The notes beneath the pieces were generated by a model. The model was not told the origin of the DNA, searched no databases, and saw nothing but the letters and a program-made list of their open reading frames with translations. Shown in pieces: positions 9,814-17,160 of a stretch of DNA of 64,000 nucleotides (positions are counted from its first letter, which is position 1; each line of letters opens with the position of its first letter). Location of the stretch: contig NZ_JASVWF010000009.1 of NCBI RefSeq assembly GCF_030286555.1, positions 62,001 to 126,000 of the forward strand, given 5' to 3'. Source of the DNA: Actinomycetospora termitidis. GTDB taxonomy: Bacteria > Actinomycetota > Actinomycetes > Mycobacteriales > Pseudonocardiaceae. Position numbers and translations under genes: made by a program.

Positions 9814-11157
9814 GTGGGTTTCCTCGACCGCTCCGCCATCGTCGCACCACCGGGCTGGAGTCGCTGGCTCGTGCCGCCGGCCGCGCTGGCGGTGCACCTC
9901 GGGATCGGGCAGGCGTACGCCTGGAGCGTCCTCAAGACCGGTCTGGGCACCGGCCTGCAGCTCTCCGGGACCGCGACCGCGCTGCCGTTCCAGCTCGCGA
10001 TCATCATGCTCGGTCTGTCCGCCGCGGTCGTGGGCACGACCGTGGAGCGGCGCGGACCGCGGTGGGCGATGTTCGTCTCCACGATCTTCTTCTCGGCCGG
10101 CTTCCTCGTCTCCGCCCTCGGCCTCGCGCTCGAGCAGTACTGGCTCGTCGTCTTCGGCTACGGGTTCCTGGGCGGCATCGGCCTGGGCATCGGGTACATC
10201 TCGCCGGTCTCGACGCTGATGAAGTGGTTCGCGGACCGGCCCGGTATGGCCACCGGCATCGCGATCATGGGCTTCGGCGGCGGCGCGCTCATCGCCTCGC
10301 CGATCGAGACCAACCTGCTCGCGGCCTTCGGGACGTCCCCCGGCGGGCTCGCCTCGACCTTCGCGGTGATGGGCGTCGGCTACGCGATCTTCATGTCCGT
10401 CGGCTGGCTGCTCATCCGCGTGCCCGCGGACGACTGGTCGCCGCCGAACGCCCCGCAGCAGGCCGCGCAGGCCGTCCGCGACGACCTGGCGGTCTCCGCG
10501 CAGACCGCGGTCAAGCTCCCGCAGTTCTGGCTGCTGTGGATCATCCTGTGCTTCAACGTGACCGCGGGCATCGGCCTGCTCGAGCGCGCGAACGACATCT
10601 ACAAGGACTTCTTCGCGACGACGGGTCCGGCCCAGCTGATCGCCGGGGCCGCCGCGGCCTTCGTGTCGATCCTGTCGCTGGCCAACATGCTGGGCCGGTT
10701 CATCTGGTCCTCGACGTCGGACGTCGTCGGCCGCAAGAACATCTACCGGCTCTACCTCGGCGTCGGCGCCCTGCTCTACCTGGCGATCCTCACGCTCGGC
10801 GAGGGGAACAAGGTCGTCTTCCTCATCGCCTCGCTGCTGATCCTCTCCTTCTACGGCGCCGGGTTCGCGACGATCCCCGCCTACCTGAAGGACCTCTTCG
10901 GCACCTACCAGGTCGGTGCCATCCACGGCCGGCTCCTGACGGCGTGGTCGGCGGCCGGGGTGCTCGGCCCCCTGGTGGTCAACGCGATCGTCGACGCCCG
11001 CGGCGACATCGAGGGACCCGCCCGCTACAGCGTGTCCTTCACGATCATGATCGGCCTGCTCGTCGTCGGCTTCATCGCGAACGAGCTGGTCCGGCCGGTC
11101 GACCCGAAGCACTACGTCGGCACCGAGGCCCCGGTGCGTGAGGAGGCGGCACGATGA
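9814..11157 (+). CDS. MFS transporter, oxalate/formate antiporter (OFA) family
   Basis: A 447-residue, roughly 12-helix major facilitator. The N-terminus (LAVHLGIGQAYAWSVLKTGL) and the segments GIGLGIGYISPVSTLMKWFADRPG and GAGFATIPAYLKDLFG, given here in part, are typical of OxlT-like OFA-family members. The GTG at 9814 is preceded by AGGAGGT (9803-9809). Substrate is inferred only from family and from the divergent fdhD: formate, oxalate or another small carboxylate. Its stop overlaps the start of a 39-residue membrane peptide in an ATGA arrangement. Confidence 0.88.
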   Translation: MGFLDRSAIVAPPGWSRWLVPPAALAVHLGIGQAYAWSVLKTGLGTGLQLSGTATALPFQLAIIMLGLSAAVVGTTVERRGPRWAMFVSTIFFSAGFLVSALGLALEQYWLVVFGYGFLGGIGLGIGYISPVSTLMKWFADRPGMATGIAIMGFGGGALIASPIETNLLAAFGTSPGGLASTFAVMGVGYAIFMSVGWLLIRVPADDWSPPNAPQQAAQAVRDDLAVSAQTAVKLPQFWLLWIILCFNVTAGIGLLERANDIYKDFFATTGPAQLIAGAAAAFVSILSLANMLGRFIWSSTSDVVGRKNIYRLYLGVGALLYLAILTLGEGNKVVFLIASLLILSFYGAGFATIPAYLKDLFGTYQVGAIHGRLLTAWSAAGVLGPLVVNAIVDARGDIEGPARYSVSFTIMIGLLVVGFIANELVRPVDPKHYVGTEAPVREEAAR

Positions 11158-11273
11158 GCCAGGCGACGAGCGGTGGCCGGACCGTGCTCACGGTCGTGGC
11201 GTGGTTGTGGGTGCTGATCCCGTTCCTGTACGGGGTGTGGCAGCTGGTGATCAAGCTCCCCGCCCTGTTCTAG
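11154..11273 (+). CDS. MFS transporter small subunit, 39 aa membrane peptide
   Basis: A tiny ORF that overlaps the MFS stop by ATGA. It encodes MSQATSGGRTVLTVVAWLWV and then LIPFLYGVWQLVIKLPALF, a single membrane helix. Such miniproteins are known to follow OFA-type MFS genes and are annotated as MFS transporter small subunits. Translational coupling and the clean hydrophobic helix make this a real gene despite its size. Its role (stability or gating of the carrier) is not established. Confidence 0.75.
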   Translation: MSQATSGGRTVLTVVAWLWVLIPFLYGVWQLVIKLPALF

Positions 11274-11280
11274 CCGGTCG

Positions 11281-11286
11281 TAGGAT
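11281..11286 (+). promoter_or_regulatory. -10 element TAGGAT for leaderless folC
   Basis: TAGGAT followed by eight bases and the folC ATG at 11295. The position suits transcription starting at or beside the A of the start codon. Confidence 0.5.
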
Positions 11287-11294
11287 CGAGGGCG

Positions 11295-12836
11295 ATGCGC
11301 TACGAGCCCGACACCTTCGACGCCGACGCCGCGGGCGACACCGACGCGGACGAACTCGCCCAGCTCCTCGCGGCCGCGGGGGGCGACACGACGGCGGGCG
11401 GTGGCGCCCTGGCGGACGCGATGGTCCGCACCGGACCCGACCCGGACGCCGTGCCGGCCGCCGAGCACGACACCGCCGAGGAGCTCGCCGCGCTGCGCGA
11501 GGTCGAGGCGGAGCTCGACCAGCGCTGGCCGGAGACGCGGATCGCGCCCTCGCTGGACCGGATCCGCGCGCTGTGCGACGTCCTGGGGGAGCCGCAGCGC
11601 TCCTACCCCGTCGTGCACATCGCCGGGACGAACGGCAAGTCGTCGGTCACCCGCATGATCGACGCGTTGCTGACGCGGATCGGGCCGCGCACCGGTCGCT
11701 ACACCAGCCCGCACCTGCAGCGGGTCACCGAGCGGATCGCGCTCGACGGGCGGCCGATCTCCGCCCGCCGTTACGTCGAGACCTGGCAGGAGATCGCGCC
11801 GTACGTGGGCGTGGTCGACCGCGCCCGGGACGACGTGGACGGCGTGCACTGCTCGAAGTTCGAGGTCCTGACGGCGATGGCGTTCGCGGCCTTCGCCGAC
11901 GCCCCGGTGGACGTCGCGGTCGTCGAGACCGGCCTGGGCGGCTCCTGGGACGCGACCAACGTGGCCGACGGTGCCGTCGCCGCGATCACGCCGATCGGGC
12001 TCGACCACCAGGACTACCTGGGGTCGGACCTCGTCGGGATCGCCAAGGAGAAGGCCGGGATCATCAAGCCGGGCTCGGTGGCGCTGCTGGCCCAGCAGAC
12101 CCCCGAGGTCGCCCAGGTGCTCCTGGAGCGCGCCGTCGAGGTCGACGCCGAGGTCGCCCGGTCGGGCGTCGAGTTCGGGGTGCTCGAGCGGTCGGTCGCG
12201 GTCGGCGGCCAGCAGCTGCGCCTGCAGGGGCTCGCCGGCGAGTACGACGACATCTACCTCCCGCTGTTCGGCGAGCACCAGGCCGGCAACGCCGCGCTCG
12301 CCCTGGCCGCGGTCGAGGCGTTCTTCGGCGCCGGCGCCGCCCGCAAGCTCGACATCGAGGCCGTGCGCGACGCGTTCGCGGCCGTCCGCGTGCCCGGTCG
12401 GCTGGAGCGGCTGCGCTCGGCACCGACGGTCGTCGTCGACGCGGCGCACAATCCGCACGGGGCCGCTGCGGCCGCGGCCGCGGTGAAGGAGGAGTTCTCC
12501 TTCCGGCGGCTCGTCGGCGTCGTCGCGATCATGGCGGACAAGGACGCCGACGGGATCCTCGCCGCCCTCGAGCCGATCTTCGACGAGATCGTCGTGACCG
12601 GGATGTCCTCGCCCCGCGCGATGGACCCCGACGCCCTGGGTGCCCTCGCCGTCGGGCGCTTCGGCTCCGAGCGCGTCGTCGTCGAGACCCGGATGGACGC
12701 CGCGCTGGAGACCGCGATCTCGATGGCCGAGGAGACCTCCGACGACGGGGCCACCGCCGGCGGCGGGGTGCTCGTGATCGGGTCCGTGGTCGCGGCCGGC
12801 GAGGCCCGCACGCTGCTGGGGCGGGACCCGTCGTGA
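11295..12836 (+). CDS. folC: Bifunctional folylpolyglutamate/dihydrofolate synthase
   Basis: Adds glutamate to dihydropteroate and to folates in the cytoplasm. The 513-residue protein carries the P-loop GTNGKSS (111-117), the folate-binding segment RYTSPHLQRVTERI, the Mur-ligase central motif and DAAHNPHG in the C-terminal domain. The first 60 or so residues are an acidic extension without known function. The start follows a TAGGAT box by eight bases. In many actinobacteria valS lies just upstream of folC; here it does not, and the esterase-fdhD-MFS group stands between clpX and folC. Confidence 0.95.
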   Translation: MRYEPDTFDADAAGDTDADELAQLLAAAGGDTTAGGGALADAMVRTGPDPDAVPAAEHDTAEELAALREVEAELDQRWPETRIAPSLDRIRALCDVLGEPQRSYPVVHIAGTNGKSSVTRMIDALLTRIGPRTGRYTSPHLQRVTERIALDGRPISARRYVETWQEIAPYVGVVDRARDDVDGVHCSKFEVLTAMAFAAFADAPVDVAVVETGLGGSWDATNVADGAVAAITPIGLDHQDYLGSDLVGIAKEKAGIIKPGSVALLAQQTPEVAQVLLERAVEVDAEVARSGVEFGVLERSVAVGGQQLRLQGLAGEYDDIYLPLFGEHQAGNAALALAAVEAFFGAGAARKLDIEAVRDAFAAVRVPGRLERLRSAPTVVVDAAHNPHGAAAAAAAVKEEFSFRRLVGVVAIMADKDADGILAALEPIFDEIVVTGMSSPRAMDPDALGALAVGRFGSERVVVETRMDAALETAISMAEETSDDGATAGGGVLVIGSVVAAGEARTLLGRDPS

Positions 12837-13219
12837 GCGAGGGGGTGGAGGAGGAGCCGGTCCGGCCGCCGGACCCGCGCCGCGCGTTCCGCGGCCCGGC
12901 GTCGGCCTGCCTGGTCCTGGAAGCCATCGCCGTGCCGCTGGTGCTGCCGGTGATGAACTACGTCGAGGGCGGCATCACCGCGGCCAAGCTGGCGCTCGTC
13001 GTGGTGCTGACCGTCGGGATGATCGTGGGCTGCGTGGTGATCCTGAAGCCGTGGGGCCTGCGCTTCGCGGTCGGGCTGCAGATCCTCATGCTCCTCGGCT
13101 GGGTGCTCTCACCGTCGCTCGGCCTGATGGGGCTGATCTTCTGCCTGGTCTGGGGCCTGATGCTCTGGATGCGCCGCGAGGTGATTCGTCGGCAGGAGGC
13201 CTGGTTCGCGGCGCAGTGA
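12833..13219 (+). CDS. DUF4233 membrane protein
   Basis: A 128-residue protein with three or four membrane helices (LEAIAVPLVLPVMNYV; LALVVVLTVGMIVGCVVIL; LQILMLLGWVLSPSLGLMGL; IFCLVWGLMLWMRREV). It overlaps the folC stop by GTGA and so is translationally coupled. The folC-DUF4233-ndk order is conserved in actinobacteria (Rv2447c-Rv2445c in M. tuberculosis). No biochemical role is known. Confidence 0.9.
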   Translation: MSEGVEEEPVRPPDPRRAFRGPASACLVLEAIAVPLVLPVMNYVEGGITAAKLALVVVLTVGMIVGCVVILKPWGLRFAVGLQILMLLGWVLSPSLGLMGLIFCLVWGLMLWMRREVIRRQEAWFAAQ

Positions 13220-13230
13220 GGTGCCATGGT

Positions 13231-13398
13231 ATGGCGATGGGCTCCGAGAACCGCGCTCGCCGCGCGCAGCGCTCGCGGGACAAGACACGGGAGGTCCGGC
13301 GGATGCGCCGCACCTCGATCGACGTCGACGACCTCGATCTGGACGCGCTCGACCATCGCTCCCTCCGGCCCCACGCCTCGGATCCACTGGGCCGCTGA
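13231..13398 (+). CDS. Small charged protein, 55 aa, hypothetical
   Basis: A short ORF 11 bp after the DUF4233 gene, with GAGGTG about 8 bases upstream of its ATG. It encodes an Arg-rich N-terminal half (NRARRAQRSRDKTREVRRMR) and an acidic stretch IDVDDLDLDALD. No family is recognised. The charge pattern suggests a nucleic-acid or ribosome-associated peptide, but this is a guess. It ends just before a cluster of palindromic repeats. Confidence 0.4.
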   Translation: MAMGSENRARRAQRSRDKTREVRRMRRTSIDVDDLDLDALDHRSLRPHASDPLGR

Positions 13399-13743
13399 CC
13401 TCGCGGCTGCGCGCGCCCGGGCCGGCGACCAGCTTGTCGCGGGATCCCGGCCCCGAGGACCCACCTTGTCGCTGTGATTCCCAGCGACAGGGTGGGAGCG
13501 CGGCCACGAGAACCCGCGACAAGCAGCACCGATCACCCTGTCGTCGGGATCCGCCGCGACAGGATGGGAGCGCGGCCACGAGACGACTCGCGCTCGGCAT
13601 GATCACCGAGCACCCTGGGCGGTCGCCGACGCGCCCGGGCCGCCGCAGGTGCTCGCTCGACGGTGCGACGGCCCCGCGGAGTCTGCGACGGGGGTCTCAG
13701 TAGGCTCGTGCGGGTCCCTGAAGCGTGAACGGAGAGGAGCGCC
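13399..13743 (+). repeat. Intergenic palindromic repeat cluster, no gene seen
   Basis: 345 bp without a convincing gene. A long imperfect hairpin spans 13433-13523: its outer ends are CTTGTCGCGGG and CCCGCGACAAG and its inner arms CCCACCTTGTCGCTG and CAGCGACAGGGTGGG. Part of it, 13485-13511, recurs at 13557-13583 with one mismatch in 27 bases. The second copy also has its own flanking inverted half (CCCTGTCG/CGCGACAGG). The unit looks like a decayed mobile or REP-type element. Confidence 0.6.
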
Positions 13744-14151
13744 GTGTCCGACGAGCGCACCCTGGTGCTGGTGAAGCCGGACGGCGTGCAGCGCGGTCTG
13801 ATCGGTGAGGTCATCTCGCGCATCGAGCGCAAGGGCCTGCGGCTGGCCTCGCTGGAGTTGAAGGACGTCGAGCGGTCGGTGGCCGAGCAGCACTACGCCG
13901 AGCACGCCGAGCGGCCGTTCTTCGGCGAGCTGATCGAGTTCATCACGTCGGGCAAGGTGGCCGCGATGGTCGTCGAGGGCCCGCGGGCGATCGCGGCGTT
14001 CCGGCAGATCGCCGGCGGGACGGACCCGGTGGAGAAGGCGACGCCGGGCTCGCTGCGCGGCGACCTGGCGCTGGAGACCGGGTCGAACATCGTGCACGGC
14101 TCGGACTCGCCGGAGTCGGCCGAGCGCGAGATCAAGCTCTGGTTCGGCTGA
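13744..14151 (+). CDS. ndk: Nucleoside diphosphate kinase
   Basis: Balances nucleoside triphosphate pools by transferring the gamma phosphate through a phosphohistidine. The 135-residue protein is standard length. The active-site histidine is H118 in [29 protein letters not shown] forms the N-terminal strand. The GTG at 13744 is preceded by GGAGAGGAG. It follows folC and DUF4233 as in other actinobacteria, after a 345-bp repeat-filled gap. Confidence 0.97.
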   Translation: MSDERTLVLVKPDGVQRGLIGEVISRIERKGLRLASLELKDVERSVAEQHYAEHAERPFFGELIEFITSGKVAAMVVEGPRAIAAFRQIAGGTDPVEKATPGSLRGDLALETGSNIVHGSDSPESAEREIKLWFG

Positions 14152-14172
14152 GTCGGAGACACCACGGGGGAG

Positions 14173-14204
14173 TGGTTCACCGGGGCCCTTATCCTGGTGA
14201 ACCA
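14173..14204 (+). promoter_or_regulatory. Perfect 9-bp dyad and -10 element at the radical SAM gene start
   Basis: TGGTTCACC (14173-14181) and GGTGAACCA (14196-14204) form a perfect inverted repeat with a 14-base spacer. The last base is the A of the ATG. The spacer ends with TTATCCT, a plausible -10 for a leaderless transcript. There is no Shine-Dalgarno. The dyad may be an operator covering the promoter. Confidence 0.5.
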
Positions 14205-16195
14205 TGTCCCTCGATGTCTCGACCGCGCCGGGGTCGGTGTACGACCGGCTCGAGCCGTTGCTGCCGCGGGTGCGCAAGCCCGTGCAGTACGTCGGTGGTG
14301 AGCGCAACGCGACGGTGACGCCGTGGGAGGACGCCGAGGTCCACTGGGTGCTGTGCTACCCCGACGCCTACGAGGTCGGGCTGCCCAACCAGGGCCTCAT
14401 GATCCTCTACGAGGTGCTCAACGAGCGGCCGGACGCCCTCGCCGAGCGCACCTACGCCGTCTGGCCCGACCTCGCGGAGCTCATGCGCGAGCACGACGTC
14501 CCGCAGTTCACGGTCGACGCGCACCGCCCCGTCGCGGCCTTCGACGTCCTCGGCGTCTCGTTCGCCACGGAGCTCGGCTACACGAACCTGCTGGAGATCC
14601 TCGATCTCGCGGGCATCCCGCTGCACGCCGCGCAGCGCACCGCCGAGCACCCCTTCGTGCTCGCCGGCGGGCACGCGGCGTTCAACCCGGAGCCGATCGC
14701 CGACTTCGTCGACCTCGTGGCGCTGGGCGACGGCGAGGAGGTCGTCGGGGACATCACCGACGTCGTGAAGGCGGCGAAGGCCGAGGGCCTCTCGCGCCAC
14801 GAGACGCTCGAGCGGCTCGCCGGGGTGCCCGGCGTCTACGTCCCCGGCCTCTACGCCGTCGACTACCACGACGACGGGTCGATCGCGGCCGTGCGCCCGA
14901 CCTCGCCCGCGGCGCCGGAGCGGGTCCACAAGCGCACCACCAGCGACCTGGACGACTGGCCCTACCCGCGCAAGCCGCTGGTGCCGATGGCCGAGACCGT
15001 CCACGAGCGGATGAGCGTCGAGATCTTCCGCGGGTGCACTCGCGGCTGCCGCTTCTGCCAGGCCGGGATGATCACCCGACCGGTGCGCGAGCGGTCCAAG
15101 CAGGGCGTCTCGGAGATGGTCGAGGCGGGCCTGGAGGCCTCCGGCTACTCCGAGGTCGGCCTGCTGTCGCTCTCCAGCGCGGACCACTCCGAGATCGGCG
15201 AGATCGCCAAGGGTCTCGCCGATCGCTACGAGGGCACCGGCACCGGGCTCTCGCTGCCCTCCACCCGCGTCGACGCCTTCAACGTCGATCTCGCCGAGGA
15301 GCTCACCCGCTCCGGGCGCCGCTCGGGCCTGACGTTCGCCCCGGAGGGCGGCTCGGAGCGGCTCCGCCGCGTGATCAACAAGATGGTCTCCGAGGAGGAG
15401 CTCATCCGCACCGTCGCCACGGCCTACGAGCACGGGTGGCGCCAGGTCAAGCTGTACTTCATGTGCGGGCTCCCGACGGAGACCGACGAGGACGTCCTGC
15501 AGATCGCGACGATGGCCCACGAGGTCGTCCGGGCGGGCCGGCGGGCGTCGGGTCGGGGCGACGTGCGGACGACGGTGTCGATCGGGGCCTTCGTCCCGAA
15601 GCCGCACACGCCGTTCCAGTGGGCGGCGCAGACCGCTCCCGAGGTCGTCGACTCCCGGCTGCGCCAGCTACGCGAGGGCATCAACTCCGAGAAGTCGCTC
15701 GGCCGCAACATCGGCCTGCGCTACCACGACGGGCAGCCCTCGCTCATCGAGGGACTGCTCTCCCGGGGCGACCGCCGGGTCGGGCGGGTCATCGAGGCGG
15801 TCTGGCGCGACGGCGGGCACTTCGACGGCTGGAGCGAGTACTTCTCCTTCGAGCGTTGGGAGAGCGCGGCGGCCCGGGAGCTGCACGGTGTCGACCTGTT
15901 CTGGTTCACCACCCGCGAGCGCGACCAGCACGAGGTCCTGCCCTGGGACCACCTCGACTCCGGGCTCGACCGCGGGTGGCTCTGGGACGACTGGCAGGAC
16001 GCGCTGGACTCCCGGGAGCAGGACGACTGCCGCTGGACGCCGTGCTTCGACTGCGGCGTCTGCCCGCAGATGGGCACCGAGATCCAGATCGGCCCGACGG
16101 CGGGGGAGATGGCTCCCGGTCGGATGCTGCCGCTGACGCCCGTGGAGACCCGCACGTCCACGCCGGTGCACAACCCGAGGCTGGGCTCGTCGTGA
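14204..16195 (+). CDS. B12-binding-domain radical SAM protein, TIGR03960 family
   Basis: A 663-residue radical SAM protein. An N-terminal Rossmann-like region resembling cobalamin-binding domains (about 45-185) precedes the radical SAM core with the 4Fe-4S cysteines C278, C282 and C285 in GCTRGCRFC. Near the C-terminus CFDCGVCPQMG adds a further cysteine cluster. It overlaps the DUF2344 gene by GTGA. The pair regularly sits next to RNase E/G and the L21/L27 operon, in some genomes as a fusion. The substrate is not known; an RNA or ribosomal target is inferred from context. Confidence 0.92.
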   Translation: MSLDVSTAPGSVYDRLEPLLPRVRKPVQYVGGERNATVTPWEDAEVHWVLCYPDAYEVGLPNQGLMILYEVLNERPDALAERTYAVWPDLAELMREHDVPQFTVDAHRPVAAFDVLGVSFATELGYTNLLEILDLAGIPLHAAQRTAEHPFVLAGGHAAFNPEPIADFVDLVALGDGEEVVGDITDVVKAAKAEGLSRHETLERLAGVPGVYVPGLYAVDYHDDGSIAAVRPTSPAAPERVHKRTTSDLDDWPYPRKPLVPMAETVHERMSVEIFRGCTRGCRFCQAGMITRPVRERSKQGVSEMVEAGLEASGYSEVGLLSLSSADHSEIGEIAKGLADRYEGTGTGLSLPSTRVDAFNVDLAEELTRSGRRSGLTFAPEGGSERLRRVINKMVSEEELIRTVATAYEHGWRQVKLYFMCGLPTETDEDVLQIATMAHEVVRAGRRASGRGDVRTTVSIGAFVPKPHTPFQWAAQTAPEVVDSRLRQLREGINSEKSLGRNIGLRYHDGQPSLIEGLLSRGDRRVGRVIEAVWRDGGHFDGWSEYFSFERWESAAARELHGVDLFWFTTRERDQHEVLPWDHLDSGLDRGWLWDDWQDALDSREQDDCRWTPCFDCGVCPQMGTEIQIGPTAGEMAPGRMLPLTPVETRTSTPVHNPRLGSS

Positions 16196-17028
16196 GCTAC
16201 AAGGGGGAGGCGGCGCACCCGTCGGCGCCGACCGTTGCGAAGGTCCGGATGCGGTTCGCCAAGCGCGGCCGCGCCCGCTTCAGCTCGCACCGCGACGTCG
16301 CCCGGGCGATGGAGTGGGCACTGCGCCGCGCGGGCGTCCCGGTGTCCCTCTCCCAGGGCTTCAGCCCGCACCCGCGGCTGTCGTGGATCGGTGCCGCCCC
16401 GACCGGCGCGGCGAGCGAGGCCGAGTTCGTCGAGATCGGGCTCACCCGGGACCTGGAGCCCGAGGCCCTCGGTCGCGAGGTGGGGGCGGTCCTGCCCGAG
16501 GGCGTCGTCGTGCTCGACGTGGTCCGGGCCGGCCCGGGCGCGCTGGCCGACCGCATCGACGGCAGCGCCTGGCGGATCGAGATGCCCGGCGTCGACCCGA
16601 CGGACCTGCGCGCGGCCGTCGCCGCCCTGCTCGCCCGGGAGGCCGTCGAGGTCGAGCGGATGACCAAGAACGGCCCGCGGATGCTGGACGTGCGGTCCGC
16701 GCTCGTCGCCCTCGACGTCATGGAACCGCTCGGAGAACGTCACCCGGACGATGAACGAACGTCCGATGACCCGGGCCCGACACGCCCGGACGCGAGCACC
16801 GACCGCCGTACGCATGCGCGCTCGGCCGTGTGTGGGACACTGTCGACGGTCGTACGACACACCACGCCGGTCGTGCGACCCGACGACGTGGTGAGCGCAC
16901 TGCGCACGGTCGCAGGGCTGGAGCCGCCCGTCCCCGTCAAGGCGACGAGGACGGCGCAGGGCCGGCTCGACGACACCGGAGTGCTGCTCGACCCGCTCGA
17001 GGTGGACCGCGACCCGATCGGCCGCTGA
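16192..17028 (+). CDS. TIGR03936/DUF2344 family protein, radical SAM partner
   Basis: A 278-residue protein that starts at GTG inside the stop of the radical SAM gene. The signature RMRFAKRGRARFSSHRDVAR and LSQGFSPHPRLSW define the family. Between about residues 180 and 225 there is a hydrophilic segment (GERHPDDERTSDDPGP...) that looks like a lineage insertion before the final RHTTPVVRPDDVV block. The protein is always found with, or fused to, the upstream radical SAM enzyme, so it is probably its substrate-binding partner. Function is not established. Confidence 0.9.
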   Translation: MSYKGEAAHPSAPTVAKVRMRFAKRGRARFSSHRDVARAMEWALRRAGVPVSLSQGFSPHPRLSWIGAAPTGAASEAEFVEIGLTRDLEPEALGREVGAVLPEGVVVLDVVRAGPGALADRIDGSAWRIEMPGVDPTDLRAAVAALLAREAVEVERMTKNGPRMLDVRSALVALDVMEPLGERHPDDERTSDDPGPTRPDASTDRRTHARSAVCGTLSTVVRHTTPVVRPDDVVSALRTVAGLEPPVPVKATRTAQGRLDDTGVLLDPLEVDRDPIGR

Positions 17029-17160
17029 CCCGCACCGGGTGGCACGTCCCGAGAGTTGCGGTGACCGCCCGAGCGTGCTGGGACGGCCACCTCAGGCGAA
17101 CCACGCGATGCCCTCGTGTGGCCGCGACCGCGAGGTCGCGCCCGGGGGCGAAGGAGTTGC

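Noticed and set aside
13433-13583. Possible CRISPR array
   Set aside because: Only two related units with palindromic inner structure, no regular spacers and no cas genes.
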